Below the pieces are notes generated by a model. The model was not told the origin of the DNA and did no database searches. It saw only the letters and a list, made by a program, of their open reading frames with translations. Both the position numbers and the translations under genes were made by a program. DNA of 17,735 nucleotides from JBHHYR01 sp046757585 (GTDB lineage: Bacteria > Desulfobacterota > Binatia > HRBIN30), in NCBI GenBank assembly GCA_046757585.1, contig JBHHYR010000062.1, positions 1 through 17,735 on the forward strand, in the 5' to 3' direction. Positions 14,037 to 17,735 of this stretch are shown here, piece by piece (within the stretch, counting starts at the first letter, position 1; each line of letters opens with the position of its first letter).

Positions 14037-15371
14037 ATGATCATCCACGGCGCCAGCGTCATCGATCCTGCCAACGGCATCCGTGGCCGTTATGACGTGG
14101 TGATTCAGGACGGTGTCATCACTGCCCTGGCGGCGCCGCAGAGCCGTCCGGACGGTGTCCATGGGGAGCGCATCGACGCGACAGGCTGCCTCGTGCTGCC
14201 TGGTCTAATCGACATGCACGTGCACCTGCGGGAACCGGGCTACGAGTACAAGGAGACGATTGCGACCGGTGCGCGCGCGGCCGTGGCCGGCGGTTTCACC
14301 GCGGTGGCGTGCATGGCCAACACCGATCCGGTGAACGACAGCGCTGCCGTGACCGAGTACATTCGGGAACGCGCTCAGGCCGTTGGCCTGGCGCGCGTGT
14401 ATCCCGTCGGCGCGGTCTCCAGAGAGCTGAAGGGGAAACAGCTGGCGGAGATCGGCGAGATGCACGCGGCCGGCATCGTTGCCGTGTCGGACGACGGCGT
14501 CCCACTCATGGACGGCGGGCTCATGCGGCACGCGCTCGAGTACAGTGCGATGTTCCAGCTGCCGGTGATCGCGCACGCGGAGGATCGTTCCATTGCCGGC
14601 AACGGGGTGATGAACGAGGGCGTACTCTCACTGCGCCTGGGTCTGCAGGGGGTTCCCGCTGCGGCCGAGGAGGCTATGATTGCCCGCGATATTGCCCTGC
14701 TTGAGCGCACTGGGGGGCACCTGCACGTCGCGCACGTCAGCACCGCCGGCGCCGTGGCGCTGGTTCGTGCGGCAAAACGGCGCAAGCTCGCGGTGAGCGC
14801 GGAAGTCACGCCGCACCATTTTACCCTGACCGAGGCTGCGGTGGACGGCTACAATACTAATGCGAAGATGAACCCGCCGTTGCGCACGGCCCGCGACCGC
14901 GACGCGGTACGCGCCGGCTTGGCGGACGGGACGATCGAGGTCATCGCAACGGATCATGCACCGCACCATCGTGACGAGAAGGACGTCGAGTTCGATCAGG
15001 CGCTGAACGGGGTCATCGGGCTGGAAACAGCGCTGCCCCTGGCCCTGCAGATGGCAGACGAGGCGAACATCCCGGTGGAAACACTCGTCGCGTGCATGAG
15101 CGTCAATCCCGCCCGCATTTTGCACCTTCCGCACGGCACGCTGGCTGTCGGTGCCCCCGCCGACGTCACCATCGTGGACCCCGTGCATCGCTGGACAGTC
15201 GAGGCTGCACGCTTCGCGTCCAAGGCGCGCAACACCCCGTTCGAGGGCATGGAGCTGCGTGGCTGCGCCCGGCTCACTATCGTAGGGGGACGCGTGGTCT
15301 GGCGCGCAGGTGCGCAAGCAGAGCGGCCGCCTTCGGTTGCAGCCGCCGCGGGCCCGGGTGTCTCGCGATGA
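14037..15371 (+). CDS. pyrC: Dihydroorotase (class I)
   Basis: PyrC cyclises carbamoyl aspartate to dihydroorotate. It is an amidohydrolase with a TIM-barrel and a zinc centre. From the ATG at 14037 it has 444 residues; a GTG start at 14028 would add three. Metal and substrate residues look complete: His61 and His63 with Arg65 ('DMHVHLREPG'), the Asp152/Asp153 pair ('SDDG', the class I metal-bridging position), His180 ('HAED'), His230/His233 ('HVAHVS') and Asp306-His-Ala-Pro-His310 ('TDHAPH'). This is therefore an active enzyme and not the catalytically dead PyrC homologue that accompanies some aspartate carbamoyltransferases. It meets pyrB end to start, and its stop overlaps carA as ATGA, implying tight co-translation. 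Confidence 0.96.
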   Translation: MIIHGASVIDPANGIRGRYDVVIQDGVITALAAPQSRPDGVHGERIDATGCLVLPGLIDMHVHLREPGYEYKETIATGARAAVAGGFTAVACMANTDPVNDSAAVTEYIRERAQAVGLARVYPVGAVSRELKGKQLAEIGEMHAAGIVAVSDDGVPLMDGGLMRHALEYSAMFQLPVIAHAEDRSIAGNGVMNEGVLSLRLGLQGVPAAAEEAMIARDIALLERTGGHLHVAHVSTAGAVALVRAAKRRKLAVSAEVTPHHFTLTEAAVDGYNTNAKMNPPLRTARDRDAVRAGLADGTIEVIATDHAPHHRDEKDVEFDQALNGVIGLETALPLALQMADEANIPVETLVACMSVNPARILHLPHGTLAVGAPADVTIVDPVHRWTVEAARFASKARNTPFEGMELRGCARLTIVGGRVVWRAGAQAERPPSVAAAAGPGVSR

Positions 15372-16483
15372 AGGCGCTGCTCGCCCTGGCGGACGGTACT
15401 GTCTTTGAAGGAACCAGCTTTGGCGCGCCAGGTGAGGCCGGTGGCGAAGTCGTGTTCAACACTTCCATGACCGGCTACCAGGAAATCCTTACCGACCCCT
15501 CGTACCGCGGCCAGCTGGTGACCATGACCTATCCCGAGATTGGGAACGTGGGCGTCAACCCCGAAGACGTGGAATCCGGCCAGCCGCATGTCGAAGGTTT
15601 CATCGTCAAGGAATACTGGGAACAGCCAAGCAACTGGCGCGCGCGCGGCTCGCTCGCCGAGTATCTCCGCACCAACGGCATCCCGGGGATCCAGGGCATC
15701 GATACCCGTGCCCTGGTGCGGCACATCCGCACGCGAGGCGCCCAGGAGGCGGTCATCTCGACCACGGATCTGGACCCGGCCCGCGTCGTCGCCAAGGCCC
15801 AAGCAGTGCCGAGCCTGATCGGACGGGATCTTGTCAAGGAGGTGACCTGCACCGAGGCCTACGACTGGCATGTGAGCACCTGGGATCGGGAGACGGGCTA
15901 CAGGGCAGCAGCAAGCCGCCGCTGGGCTTTCGTAGTAGCATACGACTTTGGAATCAAGCGCAACATCCTCCGTAATCTGGTACGTGCAGGCTGCCGCGTG
16001 CGTGTCCTACCAGCATCGACCCCTGCGGCCGAGGCGCTCGCGCTCAACCCGGACGGCGTGTTTCTCTCGAACGGCCCGGGCGACCCGGATGTGGGCCCGT
16101 ACGCGGCCATCGTGCGCGACCTGATCGGCAAGGCGCCGATCTTCGGGATCTGCCTCGGCCACCAGATTCTCGGCTTGGCCCTTGGCGGCAGGACTTACAA
16201 GCTGAAGTTTGGACACCATGGCGGTAATCAGCCGGTCATGGATCTGACGACACGCAAGGTCGAAGTCACCTGTCAGAACCATGGCTTCGCCGTGGACGTC
16301 GAGTCGCTGCACGGTATCGCCGAGCTCACGCACGTGAACCTGAACGACCGGACCGTCGAGGGGCTCGCCCACGCGGCACTCCCACTGTTTTCCGTGCAGT
16401 ATCATCCCGAGTCGTCGCCTGGTCCGCACGATGCGTGCTACCTGTTCGAGCGTTTCGTACACATGATGCAGGACGCAAGCTAG
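15368..16483 (+). CDS. carA: Carbamoyl-phosphate synthase small (glutaminase) subunit
   Basis: CarA hydrolyses glutamine and passes ammonia to CarB. The ATG at 15368 overlaps the pyrC stop as ATGA and gives 371 residues, close to the usual length. The N-terminal half is the CPSase small-chain domain ('EVVFNTSMTGYQEILTDPSY', 'IPGIQGIDTRALVRHIR'). The C-terminal half is a class I glutamine amidotransferase with the nucleophile Cys262 in GICLGHQI and the catalytic His346 and Glu348 in 'VQYHPESSPGPHD'. 'LSNGPGDP' and 'FGHHGGNQPV' are also typical. An in-frame extension to 15092 lies within pyrC and is not coding. No clear Shine-Dalgarno sequence is present, so translation probably depends on ribosomes ending pyrC. 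Confidence 0.97.
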   Translation: MKALLALADGTVFEGTSFGAPGEAGGEVVFNTSMTGYQEILTDPSYRGQLVTMTYPEIGNVGVNPEDVESGQPHVEGFIVKEYWEQPSNWRARGSLAEYLRTNGIPGIQGIDTRALVRHIRTRGAQEAVISTTDLDPARVVAKAQAVPSLIGRDLVKEVTCTEAYDWHVSTWDRETGYRAAASRRWAFVVAYDFGIKRNILRNLVRAGCRVRVLPASTPAAEALALNPDGVFLSNGPGDPDVGPYAAIVRDLIGKAPIFGICLGHQILGLALGGRTYKLKFGHHGGNQPVMDLTTRKVEVTCQNHGFAVDVESLHGIAELTHVNLNDRTVEGLAHAALPLFSVQYHPESSPGPHDACYLFERFVHMMQDAS

Positions 16484-16489
16484 GACGCC

Positions 16490-17735
<1,246 letters not shown>

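Overview
This window is about 17.7 kb of gene-dense, GC-rich bacterial chromosome. I see no mobile elements, CRISPR arrays, rRNAs or tRNAs. Every supported gene lies on the + strand, and most gaps are short or are start/stop overlaps. The gene set is conserved housekeeping: GTP-binding ribosome-assembly factors, purine and pyrimidine synthesis, the replicative DNA polymerase and phospholipid synthesis. An exported LolA-like lipoprotein-sorting protein points to a diderm (Gram-negative type) cell. High GC, adjacent era and der, and a pyrR-pyrB-pyrC-carA-carB operon would suit a deltaproteobacterial lineage in the broad sense (Desulfobacterota or Binatota-like), but this placement is inference.

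Layout. (1) <2-1588: 3' part of a PhoD-type metallophosphatase gene. (2) 1683-4066: era and der, GTPases of 30S and 50S ribosome assembly. (3) 4067-4323: a leader with a candidate promoter and two symmetric motifs, then guaB (4324-5793). (4) 5953-12263: dnaE, hflX (GTGA overlap), a CDP-alcohol phosphatidyltransferase gene and a LolA-like gene. (5) 12331-12500: a pyrimidine attenuator with promoter, PyrR-binding hairpin, potential antiterminator and a strong intrinsic terminator. (6) 12501 to the end: pyrR, pyrB, pyrC, carA and the first 415 codons of carB, linked by a 1-nt gap, a possible start/stop overlap, an ATGA overlap and a 6-nt gap. No gap without a gene exceeds 257 bases.

How the genes work together. 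CarA and CarB make carbamoyl phosphate from glutamine, bicarbonate and ATP. PyrB joins it to aspartate and PyrC closes the dihydroorotate ring. PyrR, expressed from the same transcript, is expected to sense UMP/UTP and bind the leader so that the terminator forms when pyrimidines are plentiful. GuaB commits IMP to guanine nucleotides, which are also the substrates of Era, Der and HflX.

I do not find an undescribed defence, mobile or biosynthetic system. The best lead is the pyr leader. Its PyrR-hairpin loop can pair with the terminator 5' arm, and an 11-codon reading frame with a Shine-Dalgarno-like sequence lies between the two and stops just before the terminator. Other points of note are an apparently intact metal-binding PHP domain in DnaE, an inverted repeat over the era start codon, and several candidate operator-like symmetries.
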